Of a stretch of 64,000 bases of DNA, positions 32,331 through 40,956 are shown piece by piece (the first letter of the stretch is position 1; each line of letters starts with the position of its first letter). A program made the translations under genes and the position numbers. Source of the DNA: Streptomyces sp. SID12501 (GTDB lineage Bacteria; Actinomycetota; Actinomycetes; Streptomycetales; Streptomycetaceae); the NCBI RefSeq assembly GCF_010550245.1, contig NZ_JAAGLU010000030.1, positions 62,001 to 126,000 of the forward strand, given 5' to 3'. Under the pieces are notes generated by a model. It was not told where the DNA came from. It did no database searches and worked only from the letters and a program-made list of their open reading frames with translations.

Positions 32331-33374
32331 TCAGGGGCGTTCCGGAGCATCCGGTACGTCCGGCGTGTCCGGTACCGCGCCGATCAGGGCGAGGGCGGCC
32401 CGGGCGTACGCGGCCCGTCGCCGCCCGCTCACCATGAAGCTCGGCGGTGCGAAGTAGCCGACGTCGCGGGGGAGTGAGCCGGCGCGGCGGGCGAGGGCGT
32501 CCTTCGCCTCGGCGGTCGTCCCGCACACGGCGATCTCGGTGACCATCTCGTCGGTGACCGCCCGGGCCATGGCATCGGTGTCGCCCGTCCGGAACGCGGC
32601 GCGGAGTCGGGCGACCGGTTCCTCCCAGCCGTGGTGGGCGACATAGGGGTCGTACGTCTTCACCGTGAGGTAGAAGGCGATCATCCGGCGGGCGTCCGCG
32701 ACGGCGCGTTCGGGTGCGGAGTCGTCAACTGCCGTGATGATCCAGCCGTGTTCGAGAAAGCGCGACTCCGGGTCGCCGCCGCCTGTGCCGCCCGTGCCGC
32801 GCTCCACCGAGGGCCGTACGACATCGTTCCACCAGGAGGAGGTGAACAGCCCGTGCCCGACGACACCGTCGGCGACCCGGCCCGCGGTCGCGGCCATGCC
32901 GGTGTTGAACGCGGCGAGCAGGACCGGGATGTCCAGCCGGCCGAGCACCGGCGCTCGGACATCGGCGTCGAGCGAGTAGAACTCCCCGGAGTAGCTGACC
33001 TTCTCGCCGTTCTCCGCGTGGAGCCAGGCCCGCACCGCACCGACCGTCTCGGCGATCCGGGCCACGGGACGTTCGGCGGGCACGCCCAGCCAGTCCCGGT
33101 TGATCCTGAACGCGGCGCTGCCCAGGCCGAGGAACAGCCGGCCCGGCGCCTGCGCGTGCAGCTGGCGCAGGGCGGTGGCGTGCGCGTAGGGGGTGCGGGC
33201 GAACGCGTAGGCGATGGCGGGACCCGCCAGGGCGTGTTCGGTGTTCGCCACGATGTCGGCCACCGTGAGGTAGGCGTCGTGGTCGACGAACTCCCCGGCG
33301 CAGAAGGCGCCGACGCCGGCCTGCTCGGCCTCCCGCGCGACGTCCCGGCCGGGCCAGGGCATGCCGAACAACAT
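32331..33374 (-). CDS. LLM-class flavin/F420-dependent oxidoreductase
   Basis: 347 residues from ATG 33374. The luciferase-like barrel shows in MLFGMPWPGRDVAREAEQAG, GLGSAAFRINRDWLGVPAER and RLDIPVLLAAFNTGMAATAG. The usual length of F420-dependent members matches. Those enzymes transfer hydride between F420 and an alcohol, imine or enone. The cluster has no F420 synthesis genes, but Streptomyces make F420. It probably shares an operon direction with the crotonase upstream (33444), with a motif site (d) in between. Confidence 0.8.
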   Translation of the reverse strand: MLFGMPWPGRDVAREAEQAGVGAFCAGEFVDHDAYLTVADIVANTEHALAGPAIAYAFARTPYAHATALRQLHAQAPGRLFLGLGSAAFRINRDWLGVPAERPVARIAETVGAVRAWLHAENGEKVSYSGEFYSLDADVRAPVLGRLDIPVLLAAFNTGMAATAGRVADGVVGHGLFTSSWWNDVVRPSVERGTGGTGGGDPESRFLEHGWIITAVDDSAPERAVADARRMIAFYLTVKTYDPYVAHHGWEEPVARLRAAFRTGDTDAMARAVTDEMVTEIAVCGTTAEAKDALARRAGSLPRDVGYFAPPSFMVSGRRRAAYARAALALIGAVPDTPDVPDAPERP

Positions 33375-33406
33375 GGAAGCCTCCCCTTCACAACCTTTAT
33401 GATCTC

Positions 33407-33428
33407 TATAAAGTACACTCTTTTAGTG
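33407..33428. promoter_or_regulatory. Cluster promoter/operator motif, site d
   Basis: TATAAAGTACACTCTTTTAG with core AAGTACAC at 33411-33418, in the 69-nt gap upstream of the LLM gene. It suggests that this gene has its own promoter. Confidence 0.5.
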
Positions 33429-33443
33429 CAGGCTAGGGGAGTG

Positions 33444-34217
33444 TCAGCGCAGTGTCCACTGCCTCCGGGGCACTTCGGCGCGATCGACCTCGGCCTTGCC
33501 GATGGGGTTGCCGATCTGTGTGTACGACAGTCCGGTGCGCAGCGCCTGGGTGCGCGTCGAGTCGAGCGACTCCCAGATCGCCCGGACGGTGCCCTGGATG
33601 GCGGCGGGCGGTTTGGCGGCGATGATGCGCGCGATGCCGTCGGCGCGGTCCCACAGTTCCGCACGGGGGAGCACCTCGCTGACCAGGCCGATCTGCAGGG
33701 CGCGGGCCGCCGACACGCGCTCGTCCAGGCCGAGGAGCGCGATGCGCAGCGCCTCGCCGAGAGGGATGCGCCGGGCGAGGCCGATCGGCTCCATGGCCGC
33801 GGTGAGCCCGTAGCTGACGTGCGGATCGAAGAAGGTGGCGTCGTCCGAGCAGATCACGATGTCGGCCTCGTTGAGCCAGTAGAAGGCGCCGCCGGCGGCC
33901 ATCCCGTGCACCGCGCAGACCAGGGGTTTCCATACCTGGTTCAGCTTCGGCGAGAGGTACTCGCCGGGGTCGGTCTGCGACCAGACGTTGGGGTGGCGGG
34001 CGATGCCCTCCTTCACGTCCATGCCCGTGCAGAACGCCCGCTCGCCCGCGCCCCGCAACACGACGACGTGCACGTCGTCGTCGGTCTTGACGGTCTGCCA
34101 GAGGGCGGAGAACTCCTCCAGCATCCGCTGGTTGAAGCCGTTCATGACCTCGGGCCGGTTCAGGGTGATCGTGGCGACGTGGTCGGCCACCTCGAACAGG
34201 ACGGTCTTGAGTTCCAT
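33444..34217 (-). CDS. Crotonase-fold protein with non-canonical active site
   Basis: 257 residues from ATG 34217. The crotonase fold is clear (LRGAGERAFCTGMDVKEGIA for the oxyanion loop, AVHGMAAGGAFYWLNEADIV). The two catalytic Glu residues of classical enoyl-CoA hydratase appear to be replaced by Tyr113 and His133 (FFDPHVSYGL instead of F-x-PE). So it is unlikely to be a normal hydratase; it could catalyse another acyl-CoA reaction such as hydrolysis, isomerisation or ring cleavage. The alignment was done by eye. It is divergent from a small conserved protein. Confidence 0.75.
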   Translation of the reverse strand: MELKTVLFEVADHVATITLNRPEVMNGFNQRMLEEFSALWQTVKTDDDVHVVVLRGAGERAFCTGMDVKEGIARHPNVWSQTDPGEYLSPKLNQVWKPLVCAVHGMAAGGAFYWLNEADIVICSDDATFFDPHVSYGLTAAMEPIGLARRIPLGEALRIALLGLDERVSAARALQIGLVSEVLPRAELWDRADGIARIIAAKPPAAIQGTVRAIWESLDSTRTQALRTGLSYTQIGNPIGKAEVDRAEVPRRQWTLR

Positions 34218-34277
34218 CCGGCACTCCGTTCGTCATGTTGTCTCAGTTCGTCGTCTCGTCATCTCGACGTGATCTAG

Positions 34278-34300
34278 GTAAGTAGTATACTTTTTTCTGG
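34278..34300. promoter_or_regulatory. Cluster promoter/operator motif, site e
   Basis: GTAAGTAGTATACTTTTTTC with core AGTATACT at 34284-34291, in the divergent gap between the crotonase and the small protein at 34345. Confidence 0.55.
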
Positions 34301-34344
34301 TCTTCGGGCACCGGAACGGAACAAGATCCGCGGAGGGACCTGCG

Positions 34345-34662
34345 ATGAGGCCACGTGTGGGGCAGATGCTCGCCAGTACGGTCGACACCACGGCGGTGAT
34401 CGTCGTTCGCTGCCCGGAGCAGGAGCTGGAGATCGCCTGCGGCGGAGCGGCCATGGCCGAGGCGAACGGGCCGGGGGCTGCTGCCACCGGCACAGTCGAC
34501 CCCGACCCCGACCTGATGGGCGGTTCCCTGCTGGGCAAGCGGTACGCCGACGAGGGCCTCGGCCTGGAACTGCTCTGTACCAAGCAGGGGCAGGGCACGC
34601 TGGCGGTGAACGGCGTACCCATGCCGATGAAGAGCGCCAAGCCGCTCCCGGCCTCGGACTGA
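34345..34662 (+). CDS. Small conserved protein of unknown function
   Basis: 105 residues from ATG 34345, with GGAGGG eight nt upstream. It has no membrane segment. Three Cys residues stand in IVVRCPEQELEIACGGAAM and LELLCTKQGQGTLAV, followed by LPASD at the C-terminus. I have a faint memory of similar proteins next to acyl-CoA ligases in Rhodococcus and Mycobacterium. It lies 15 nt before an acyl-CoA ligase gene and is surely co-transcribed with it. The Cys pattern could bind a metal, but this is only a suggestion. Confidence 0.7.
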   Translation: MRPRVGQMLASTVDTTAVIVVRCPEQELEIACGGAAMAEANGPGAAATGTVDPDPDLMGGSLLGKRYADEGLGLELLCTKQGQGTLAVNGVPMPMKSAKPLPASD

Positions 34663-34677
34663 GGGCGGGGCGGGCCG

Positions 34678-36180
34678 ATGAACATAGCGATGCTGCTGGA
34701 CATGGCCGCCGAGGGATTCGGCGACCGGGTCCTGATCGGGCGCACGGACGACGGGCTGACCGCCCCGAAACTGCGTGAACTGGCCGTCGGCGGGGCGCGG
34801 TCGGTGCGTGCGGCCGACGCCGACGCGATCGTGTACCTGGCGGTGAACGGCCCGGCCCTCCCGGTCGCGCTGTTCGCCGCCGCCCGCGCCGGAGTTCCGC
34901 TGATCCCGGTCAACTACCGCCTGGGCGCGGCGCAGTTGGACGCGTTGCTGGCGAACCACCCCCGCGCCCTGGGCATCGCCGACCCCGAGCACGGCGAGGC
35001 GTTGCGCCGGGCCGGCCTGGCAGTGCGCAGCCCGGACCAGTGGCTGACCCAGGCGGCGGCGGAGGCCCCAGCCGCTCCGGGCGACGAGGAACCGGCGCCG
35101 TCACCCGACGCCCCGGCGGTCCTCATCTACACGAGCGGCACGACCTCGACGCCGAAGGGCGTGGTGCTGCGCCACCACAACCTCGTGTCGTACGTACTCG
35201 GCACAGTGGAGTTCGCCGGCGCCGATCCGGACGAGGCAGCCCTGGTGAGCGTTCCGCCGTACCACATCGCCGCCGTGTCCAACGTGCTGACCAACCTGTA
35301 CGCGGGACGCCGCGCCCTGAGCCTCGAACAGTTCACCCCGGAGAGCTGGCTGGACCTCGTACGGCGGCAGCGCGTCACCAACGCGATGGTGGTGCCGACG
35401 ATGCTCGCCCGCATCATGGACACCGACGGCCTGGACCGCTCGGTGCCCTCGCTGCGCGCGCTCGCCTACGGCGGGGCCAGGATGCCCGTACGCGTGATCG
35501 AGACCGCGTTGCGCGTCTGGCCGCACGTCGACTTCGTGAACGCCTACGGGCTGACGGAGACCTCGTCCACCATCACGGTCCTGGGCCCGCAGGAGCACCG
35601 GACGGCCGTCGCGAGCGACGATCCGGCCGTACGGGCCCGGCTCGGCTCGGCCGGTCTGCCGGTGCCGGGTGTCGAGTTGGAGGTCCGTGACGCGTCCGGC
35701 GCGGTCGTCGGCCCCGGTGAGACGGGGCAGATCTGGGTGCGCGGCGACCAGGTGTCGGGGGAGTACGCGGGGCAGGGTTCCGCGGTCGACGAGCGCGGGT
35801 TCTTCCACACTCGCGACCAGGGGAGGATCGACGCCGACGGCTATCTCCACATCGAGGGCAGGGCCGACGACACGATCATCCGGGGCGCCGAGAACATCGC
35901 GCCCGCCGAGATCGAGGACGTCCTGCTGCGTCACCCGGACGTGCTGGACGCGGTCGTCGTCGGTGTCCCGGACGAGGAGTGGGGCCAGCGCATCGAGGCC
36001 GTGGTCGTGGTCCGGGACGGCGCGGAGCTCGACGCCGGGGACCTGCGCGCACAGGTGCGCGGCACCCTGCGCGGCTCGAAGACACCGGAGCGCATCACCC
36101 GCTGGGCCGAACTGCCCCGCACCCCGACCGGCAAGCTCGTGCGCCGCGACATCGTCGAGGCGCTGACCGCCGACCGTTGA
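34678..36180 (+). CDS. AMP-dependent acyl-CoA synthetase
   Basis: 500 residues from ATG 34678. ANL-superfamily motifs: LIYTSGTTSTPKGVVLRHHN for ATP, VNAYGLTETSSTITVLGPQE, and the hinge and C-terminal domain IEGRADDTIIRGAENIAPAE, ending TPTGKLVRRDIVEALT with the catalytic Lys. It activates a carboxylic acid to its CoA thioester. The context points to a steroid side-chain or ring-derived acid. A second, different ligase is at 43977-45491. Confidence 0.88.
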   Translation: MNIAMLLDMAAEGFGDRVLIGRTDDGLTAPKLRELAVGGARSVRAADADAIVYLAVNGPALPVALFAAARAGVPLIPVNYRLGAAQLDALLANHPRALGIADPEHGEALRRAGLAVRSPDQWLTQAAAEAPAAPGDEEPAPSPDAPAVLIYTSGTTSTPKGVVLRHHNLVSYVLGTVEFAGADPDEAALVSVPPYHIAAVSNVLTNLYAGRRALSLEQFTPESWLDLVRRQRVTNAMVVPTMLARIMDTDGLDRSVPSLRALAYGGARMPVRVIETALRVWPHVDFVNAYGLTETSSTITVLGPQEHRTAVASDDPAVRARLGSAGLPVPGVELEVRDASGAVVGPGETGQIWVRGDQVSGEYAGQGSAVDERGFFHTRDQGRIDADGYLHIEGRADDTIIRGAENIAPAEIEDVLLRHPDVLDAVVVGVPDEEWGQRIEAVVVVRDGAELDAGDLRAQVRGTLRGSKTPERITRWAELPRTPTGKLVRRDIVEALTADR

Positions 36181-36240
36181 CCCGCTGACCGACGTACGCC
36201 GTCGCCAGGCCGTCGGCCGACAAGGATGAGAGACCGGTCC

Positions 36241-37266
36241 ATGAGCACCGTCGCCAACAGCACCGATCCGATACCGGAGTTGACGCAGCGCACAGTCGCG
36301 GCACTGCGCGGCTGGGCCCCCGAGGGCGCGGTGGAGTCGGTCGAACCGCTCACCGGCGGCACATCGAGCCTCACCTATGTCGCCGTACTGTCGGGCGTCC
36401 CCGCCGGATACGAGCGGGTCGTCCTCAAAGTGGCCCCGCCCGGCCTCCAACCGGTCCGCAACCGGGACGTGTTGCGCCAGGCGCGGCTCATGCACGTGCT
36501 GGCCGGCGTGCCTGGCGTACGGGTGCCGAAGGTGCTGTTCTGGGAGAAGGGTGCACCCCCGGCCCAACAGCCCTTCGTGGCAATGGAGTTGGTGCCAGGA
36601 GAGTGTGTGGAACCGGTGCTCGTGCCCCGGGGCGCACTGCCCGCCGCACAGGTACGGGCCCGTGCCCTCGACGCGGCCCGGATGCTCGCCCACCTGCATC
36701 GTGCGGACCCCAAACGGACCGCCCTCGCCGTGGAGCCGGTGGTCACGCCCGGCGCCGAGATCAACCGCTGGACCCGGGCGTTCACGACGGTCCCCGAGGA
36801 TCTGCGCACCGGCTACGAGGCGGTCGCGGAACGGCTGCTCGCCACCGTGCCCGCCGCGATGATGCCGGTGTTCACCCACGGCGACTACCGGCTCGGCAAC
36901 ACACTGTGCGACGCGGACTCGGTCAACGCGGTCATCGACTGGGAGATCTGGTCGCTCGGCGACCCCCGGGTCGACATCACCTGGCTGACCTTCTTCACCG
37001 ACGAGGCCCACCACCCGGCGTCCCTGTCGGAGCAGCCGACCGGCATGCCTGGCAAGGCCGAACTCGTCGACACCTACGAGGAAGCGCGGGGCGAACGGCT
37101 CCCGGACCTACGGTGGTTCGAGGCCCTGACGAAGTACAAGGAGTCCGCCGCCACCGCGCTCTTGATCAAGCGTGGCCGCAAAGCAGACCACTTGACGGAC
37201 ATGCACCGCAGAATGCTGCCGGCGCTACCGGTCCTGCTGGCAGAGGCAAGGGACCTACTGGGCTGA
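36241..37266 (+). CDS. Aminoglycoside-phosphotransferase-fold protein (acyl-CoA dehydrogenase-associated type)
   Basis: 341 residues from ATG 36241; ATG 36226 is also in frame. Kinase-like features: TGGTSSLTYVAVLSGVPAGY, VFTHGDYRLGNTLCDADSVN with the catalytic Asp, and AVIDWEIWSLGDPRVDITWL with the metal-binding Asp. Proteins of this phosphotransferase family often lie in actinobacterial fatty-acid and steroid loci and resemble the N-terminal domain of ACAD10/11, which phosphorylates 4-hydroxyacyl-CoA. A role in handling hydroxylated acyl-CoA is therefore possible. It follows the ligase gene on the same strand. Confidence 0.8.
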   Translation: MSTVANSTDPIPELTQRTVAALRGWAPEGAVESVEPLTGGTSSLTYVAVLSGVPAGYERVVLKVAPPGLQPVRNRDVLRQARLMHVLAGVPGVRVPKVLFWEKGAPPAQQPFVAMELVPGECVEPVLVPRGALPAAQVRARALDAARMLAHLHRADPKRTALAVEPVVTPGAEINRWTRAFTTVPEDLRTGYEAVAERLLATVPAAMMPVFTHGDYRLGNTLCDADSVNAVIDWEIWSLGDPRVDITWLTFFTDEAHHPASLSEQPTGMPGKAELVDTYEEARGERLPDLRWFEALTKYKESAATALLIKRGRKADHLTDMHRRMLPALPVLLAEARDLLG

Positions 37267-37277
37267 ACGTGTGAGCG

Positions 37278-37350
37278 GACCCGCGCCCCGACAAGGGGCG
37301 CGGGTCTGTATCTGTCTGCGGCTCCGCCGCGTGGGCGCGACCAGCCCACA
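37278..37350 (-). repeat. Dispersed Streptomyces repeat, copy 6 (type B, inverted) with terminator stem
   Basis: GACCCGCGCCCC (37278-37289), loop GACAA, GGGGCGCGGGTC (37295-37306) forms a perfect 12-bp stem. It continues into GCGGCTCCGCCGCGTGGGCG and CGACCAGCC, the inverted type B repeat. It probably terminates both convergent genes. Confidence 0.75.
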
Positions 37351-37373
37351 CCGGCCCGCAGGCAACCGACTAC

Positions 37374-38150
37374 CTAGTACAACCCGCCATCCACCCGAAT
37401 CAACGCCCCAGTCGTATAACTGGACGCATCACTGGCCAGATAAAGCGCCGTACTGATGATCTCCTCCGGCCGCCCGGGCCGCCCCACCGCACTACGCGTA
37501 CTCTCCCGCTTCTCCTCCGACCAGGACTTGGAGATGTCGGTCAGAAAAGGCCCCGCCGAGATCGTGTTGACCCGCACGGTCGGCCCGTACTCCAGGGCAA
37601 AGACGGTCGTCAGCGCATTCAACGCGGCCTTGGCCCCGGCGTACGGACCGAACCGAGGCTGCGGAAACAACGCTCCCGACGACGAGACGTTGATGATCGA
37701 GCCGCCTCCCCCCGCCGCCATCTGCTCCCCGATCAGCGAGGCGAGCCGGAACGGCCCCTTGAAGTTGACCCCGATCACCTTGTCGAACAGCTCCTCGCTG
37801 GTCTCCGTCGACGAGGGCGCCAACGGCGACATCCCCGCGTTGTTGACGAGGACGTCGACCTTTCCGAACTCTCCGTACGCGGCGTCGACGAGCAGACCGA
37901 GGTCGCCCCAGTGCCCCACGTGCGCGGCGACCGGCAACGCACGCCGACCCAGGTCGCGGACCTCCGCGGCAACCGCCTCGCACGCGTCGGCCTTGCGGCT
38001 GGCGATCACCACATCCGCACCGGCGGCGGCGAACGCACGCACCATCTCGCGCCCCAGCCCCCGGCTGCCCCCGGTGACGAGCGCGACCTTGCCGGACAGG
38101 TCGAACAGGTCGGCCGGGGCGCCGGCCTTCGTATCGCGGTCGCCGCTCAT
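37374..38150 (-). CDS. SDR family oxidoreductase
   Basis: 258 residues from ATG 38150, which overlaps the stop of the upstream acyl-CoA dehydrogenase by 4 nt. Motifs: ALVTGGSRGLGREMVRAFAA, DVLVNNAGMSPLAPSST, INVSSSGALFPQPRFGPYAG with Tyr-x3-Lys (YAGAK). The Arg and Lys after the second strand (VIASRKAD) favour NADP(H). It probably acts on a keto or hydroxy intermediate of the same pathway as the dehydrogenase to which it is coupled. Confidence 0.85.
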   Translation of the reverse strand: MSGDRDTKAGAPADLFDLSGKVALVTGGSRGLGREMVRAFAAAGADVVIASRKADACEAVAAEVRDLGRRALPVAAHVGHWGDLGLLVDAAYGEFGKVDVLVNNAGMSPLAPSSTETSEELFDKVIGVNFKGPFRLASLIGEQMAAGGGGSIINVSSSGALFPQPRFGPYAGAKAALNALTTVFALEYGPTVRVNTISAGPFLTDISKSWSEEKRESTRSAVGRPGRPEEIISTALYLASDASSYTTGALIRVDGGLY

Positions 38151-39466
38151 GAGTCCGCCCGGCCCGCGAGGCTGTCGTCCTCGACGATGTGCGCGTACCG
38201 CTTGCGCGCGGCCTCAAGCTTCGGCGGGATGTGCTCGCTCGGGAACAGGCCCTCCGCCGGCCGGTAGTTCTTCAGCAGCCGCTTGGCGATCGTGGTTCGG
38301 TGCACCTCGGTGGGGCCGTCGGCGAGGGCGAGGTTCGGCGCGGCCATCCACCACTTGGCGAGCGGCAGTTCGTTGGTCGTGCCGAGCGAACCGTGGACGT
38401 GCAGGGCCCGCTGGATGATGTCGTGCAGCACCTTGGCCGTCTGGACCTTACACATCGCGATCTGAGTGCGGGCCGCGCCGTGCGGCTGGGTGTCGATGAG
38501 CCAGGCGGTGTGCAGCACGAGCAGCCGGAACTGCTGCAACTCCACCCAGGAGTCCGCGATGAACTGCTGCACCGCCTGCTTCTCCGCGAGCAGGGTGCCC
38601 TGCGTACGGCGGGACAGCGCTCGTTCGCACATCATGTCGAAGGCACGCGTGCACTTGCCCACCGTACGCATCGCGTGATGGACCCGGCCGCCGCCGAGGC
38701 GTGCCTGGGCGACCTTGAAGCCCTCGCCCGGGCCGCCGAGCATGGCGTCGAACGGGACCCGGACCTGGTCGTAGCGGATGTAGGCGTGGATGCCCTCGTC
38801 AAGGTTGTCGCGTTCGTCCATGGTGCCGACGTTGCGCTTGATCTCGATGCCCGGCGTCTCGGCGGGCACGATGAACATCGACATGCGGGCGTGCGGCGGC
38901 GCGTCCGGATCGGTGACGGCCATGACGATGAGGAAGGCGGCGTAACGGGCGTTGGACGAGAACCACTTCTCGCCGTCGATCACCCATTCCTCCCCGTCGC
39001 GCCGGGCGCGGCAGACGAACTCCTTGGGGTCGGCGCCCGCCTGCGGTTCGGTCATCGAGAAGGTGGAGACGATGTCCCCGTCCAGCAACGGCCGCAGATA
39101 GCGGGCCTTCTGCTCCTCGGTGCCGAACATGGCGAGGATCTCGGCGTTCCCGGTGTCCGGGGCGGCGGTGCCGAAGACCGTAGGGGCCCAGTAGGAGCGG
39201 CCGAGGATCTCGTTGAGGTAGGCGAGTCTGACCTGTCCGTACCCCGCGCCGCCCAGTTCGGGGCCGAGATGGCAGGCCCACAGGCCCTGCGCCCGGACCT
39301 TGTCCTGAAGCGGCCGAAGGATCGCACGGGCCTTCTCGTTGTGGGTGTCGTACGGGTCGCCCCCGTGCGGGAACAGGAGGTCGAGCGGCTCGACCTCCTC
39401 GCGTACGAAGGTCGTTGCCCAGTCCAGCTTGGCCTGGAAATCGGGTTCGATCGAGAAATCCAGCAT
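38147..39466 (-). CDS. Acyl-CoA dehydrogenase
   Basis: 439 residues from ATG 39466, longer than the typical 380-390. Motifs: GPELGGAGYGQVRLAYLNEI, FSMTEPQAGADPKEFVCRAR, GEKWFSSNARYAAFLIVMAV and LADGPTEVHRTTIAKRLL with the TE segment near the end. It resembles the larger FadE-type enzymes of the ACAD10/11 group. FAD-dependent alpha,beta-desaturation is expected. The start codon is 9 nt after the AAGTATACT site on its strand. The SDR gene follows with overlap. Confidence 0.85.
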   Translation of the reverse strand: MLDFSIEPDFQAKLDWATTFVREEVEPLDLLFPHGGDPYDTHNEKARAILRPLQDKVRAQGLWACHLGPELGGAGYGQVRLAYLNEILGRSYWAPTVFGTAAPDTGNAEILAMFGTEEQKARYLRPLLDGDIVSTFSMTEPQAGADPKEFVCRARRDGEEWVIDGEKWFSSNARYAAFLIVMAVTDPDAPPHARMSMFIVPAETPGIEIKRNVGTMDERDNLDEGIHAYIRYDQVRVPFDAMLGGPGEGFKVAQARLGGGRVHHAMRTVGKCTRAFDMMCERALSRRTQGTLLAEKQAVQQFIADSWVELQQFRLLVLHTAWLIDTQPHGAARTQIAMCKVQTAKVLHDIIQRALHVHGSLGTTNELPLAKWWMAAPNLALADGPTEVHRTTIAKRLLKNYRPAEGLFPSEHIPPKLEAARKRYAHIVEDDSLAGRADS

Positions 39467-39470
39467 GACG

Positions 39471-39490
39471 AAAACAGTATACTTTTTACG
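39471..39490. promoter_or_regulatory. Cluster promoter/operator motif, site f
   Basis: AAAACAGTATACTTTTTACG with core AGTATACT at 39476-39483. It is 9 nt before the minus-strand dehydrogenase start and about 97 nt before the plus-strand CoA transferase. Confidence 0.6.
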
Positions 39491-39579
39491 ACCCTCGGTC
39501 CATACTGGAGCGCGTTCTTCGTTGATTGGGTATGCGCAATAGCGTCTCAGGAGAGTTCAGGCTCGGAGGAGTTGGTCCG

Positions 39580-40812
39580 ATGCAGAGGCCCATGGAAGGT
39601 GTGCGGGTTCTCGAGGTCGCACAGTTCACCTTCGTCCCGGCGGCAGGTGCCGTGCTCGCGGACTGGGGTGCCGACGTGATCAAGATCGAGCACGCCGAAC
39701 GGGGCGACGGTCAGCGCGGCCTGGTGCGGGTGCTCGGGTACGACGCCGTCAGCAAGGAGTCGTCGTTCTTCCCGATCGTGGAGGGTCCCAACCGCGGGAA
39801 ACGCAGCGTCGGTCTGGCTCTGGAGAAGCCGTCCGCGCGGCGCGTGCTGGACGAACTCATCCGTAACAGCGACGTGTTCCTCACGAACTTCCTGCCCGAC
39901 GCGCGGGCGAAACTGCGCATCGACGTCGAGGACGTCCGGGCGGTCAACCCGGACATCATCTACGTCCGCGGCAGTGGCTTCGGTGCCCGTGGGGAGGAGG
40001 CGGGCAAGGGCGGCTACGACAGCACGGCCTACTGGGCGCGCGGCGGCAGCGCCGCCGGTGTCACCCCGGTCGGCGCTGACCGGATGATCCGGATGCCCGC
40101 CGGTGCCTACGGCGACGCGATCGGCGGTATGACCATCGCCGGAGGCATCGCCGCCGCCCTCTACTCCCGCGCCACGACCGGCGAACCGTCCGTCGTGGAT
40201 GTGTCGTTGCTCGGCGTGGGTGCCTGGGCGACGCAGTTCACGGTCAACATGGCGCTGATGCACGGCGGCCCGCTCCCGGTGAACATCCAACCCCGGTACG
40301 GATCGGCCACCAACCCCCTCATCGGGGCCTACCGCAGCTCGGACGGCCGCTGGATCGAACTGTCGATGCTGCAACCCGGCCGGTACTGGGCCGAGTTCTG
40401 CAAGCTGGCCGGCCGCGAGGAACTCGCCCGCGACGAACGCTTCGACAGCACCGAGAAGTTGATGGCGAACGCCGGCGATGCCGCCGAGATCGTCGCCGGG
40501 CTCATCGCGTCCCGCCCGTACGACGAGTGGGTCGAGATCCTCTCCCGGGGCGAGGGCCAGTGGGCGGCCGTGCAGAGCGCCTGGGAGGTCGGTCAGGATC
40601 CGGCACTGCGGGCCAACGGTCTCATCGCCCCCGTCGTGGACGCCGAAGGGGTCGACCGTGAACTGGTCGCCAATCCGGTCCAGTTCGACGAGACCCCGGC
40701 CACCCTGACCCGGGCACCCCTGTTCGCCGAACACACCGACGATGTCCTGCGCTCGCTCGGGATCGGCGAGGAGGAGCTCATCGTGCTCAAGATCGACGGC
40801 GCGGCGACGTGA
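39580..40812 (+). CDS. CaiB/BaiF-type CoA transferase
   Basis: 410 residues from ATG 39580, with GGAGGA nine nt upstream; the frame is open back to 39526. Family III CoA transferase features: RVLEVAQFTFVPAAGAVLAD, WGADVIKIEHAERGDGQRG, GPNRGKRSVGLALEK and the likely catalytic Asp in GGYDSTAYWARGG. These enzymes move CoA between acids through an aspartyl-CoA intermediate, or act as racemases or hydrolases. A second member is at 47658-48809. Confidence 0.85.
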   Translation: MQRPMEGVRVLEVAQFTFVPAAGAVLADWGADVIKIEHAERGDGQRGLVRVLGYDAVSKESSFFPIVEGPNRGKRSVGLALEKPSARRVLDELIRNSDVFLTNFLPDARAKLRIDVEDVRAVNPDIIYVRGSGFGARGEEAGKGGYDSTAYWARGGSAAGVTPVGADRMIRMPAGAYGDAIGGMTIAGGIAAALYSRATTGEPSVVDVSLLGVGAWATQFTVNMALMHGGPLPVNIQPRYGSATNPLIGAYRSSDGRWIELSMLQPGRYWAEFCKLAGREELARDERFDSTEKLMANAGDAAEIVAGLIASRPYDEWVEILSRGEGQWAAVQSAWEVGQDPALRANGLIAPVVDAEGVDRELVANPVQFDETPATLTRAPLFAEHTDDVLRSLGIGEEELIVLKIDGAAT

Positions 40813-40818
40813 CCCCCC

Positions 40819-40920
40819 CGTAGGTGACCCGTACGTGACCCCCCGTACGTGACGACCCCGTACGTGACGACCCCGTACGAGATGACCTCGTACGACATGA
40901 CCCCCGTACGGCGTGACGGC
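40819..40920. repeat. Tandem repeat of about 15 bp, seven units
   Basis: Units begin CGTACGTGAC or CGTACGAnATGACC at 40819, 40830, 40844, 40859, 40874, 40889 and 40905. The middle spacings are exactly 15 nt. It fills the gap between the CoA transferase and P450 genes. Confidence 0.75.
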
Positions 40921-40956
40921 GGACGACGTGACGAACGTACGACGAGAGGAGCCGTG

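Noticed and set aside
40849..40956. In-frame extension of the P450 with repeated TTPY units
   Set aside because: It comes from the tandem DNA repeat. GAGAGGA stands at the right distance before ATG 40957, and the shorter form matches normal P450 length.
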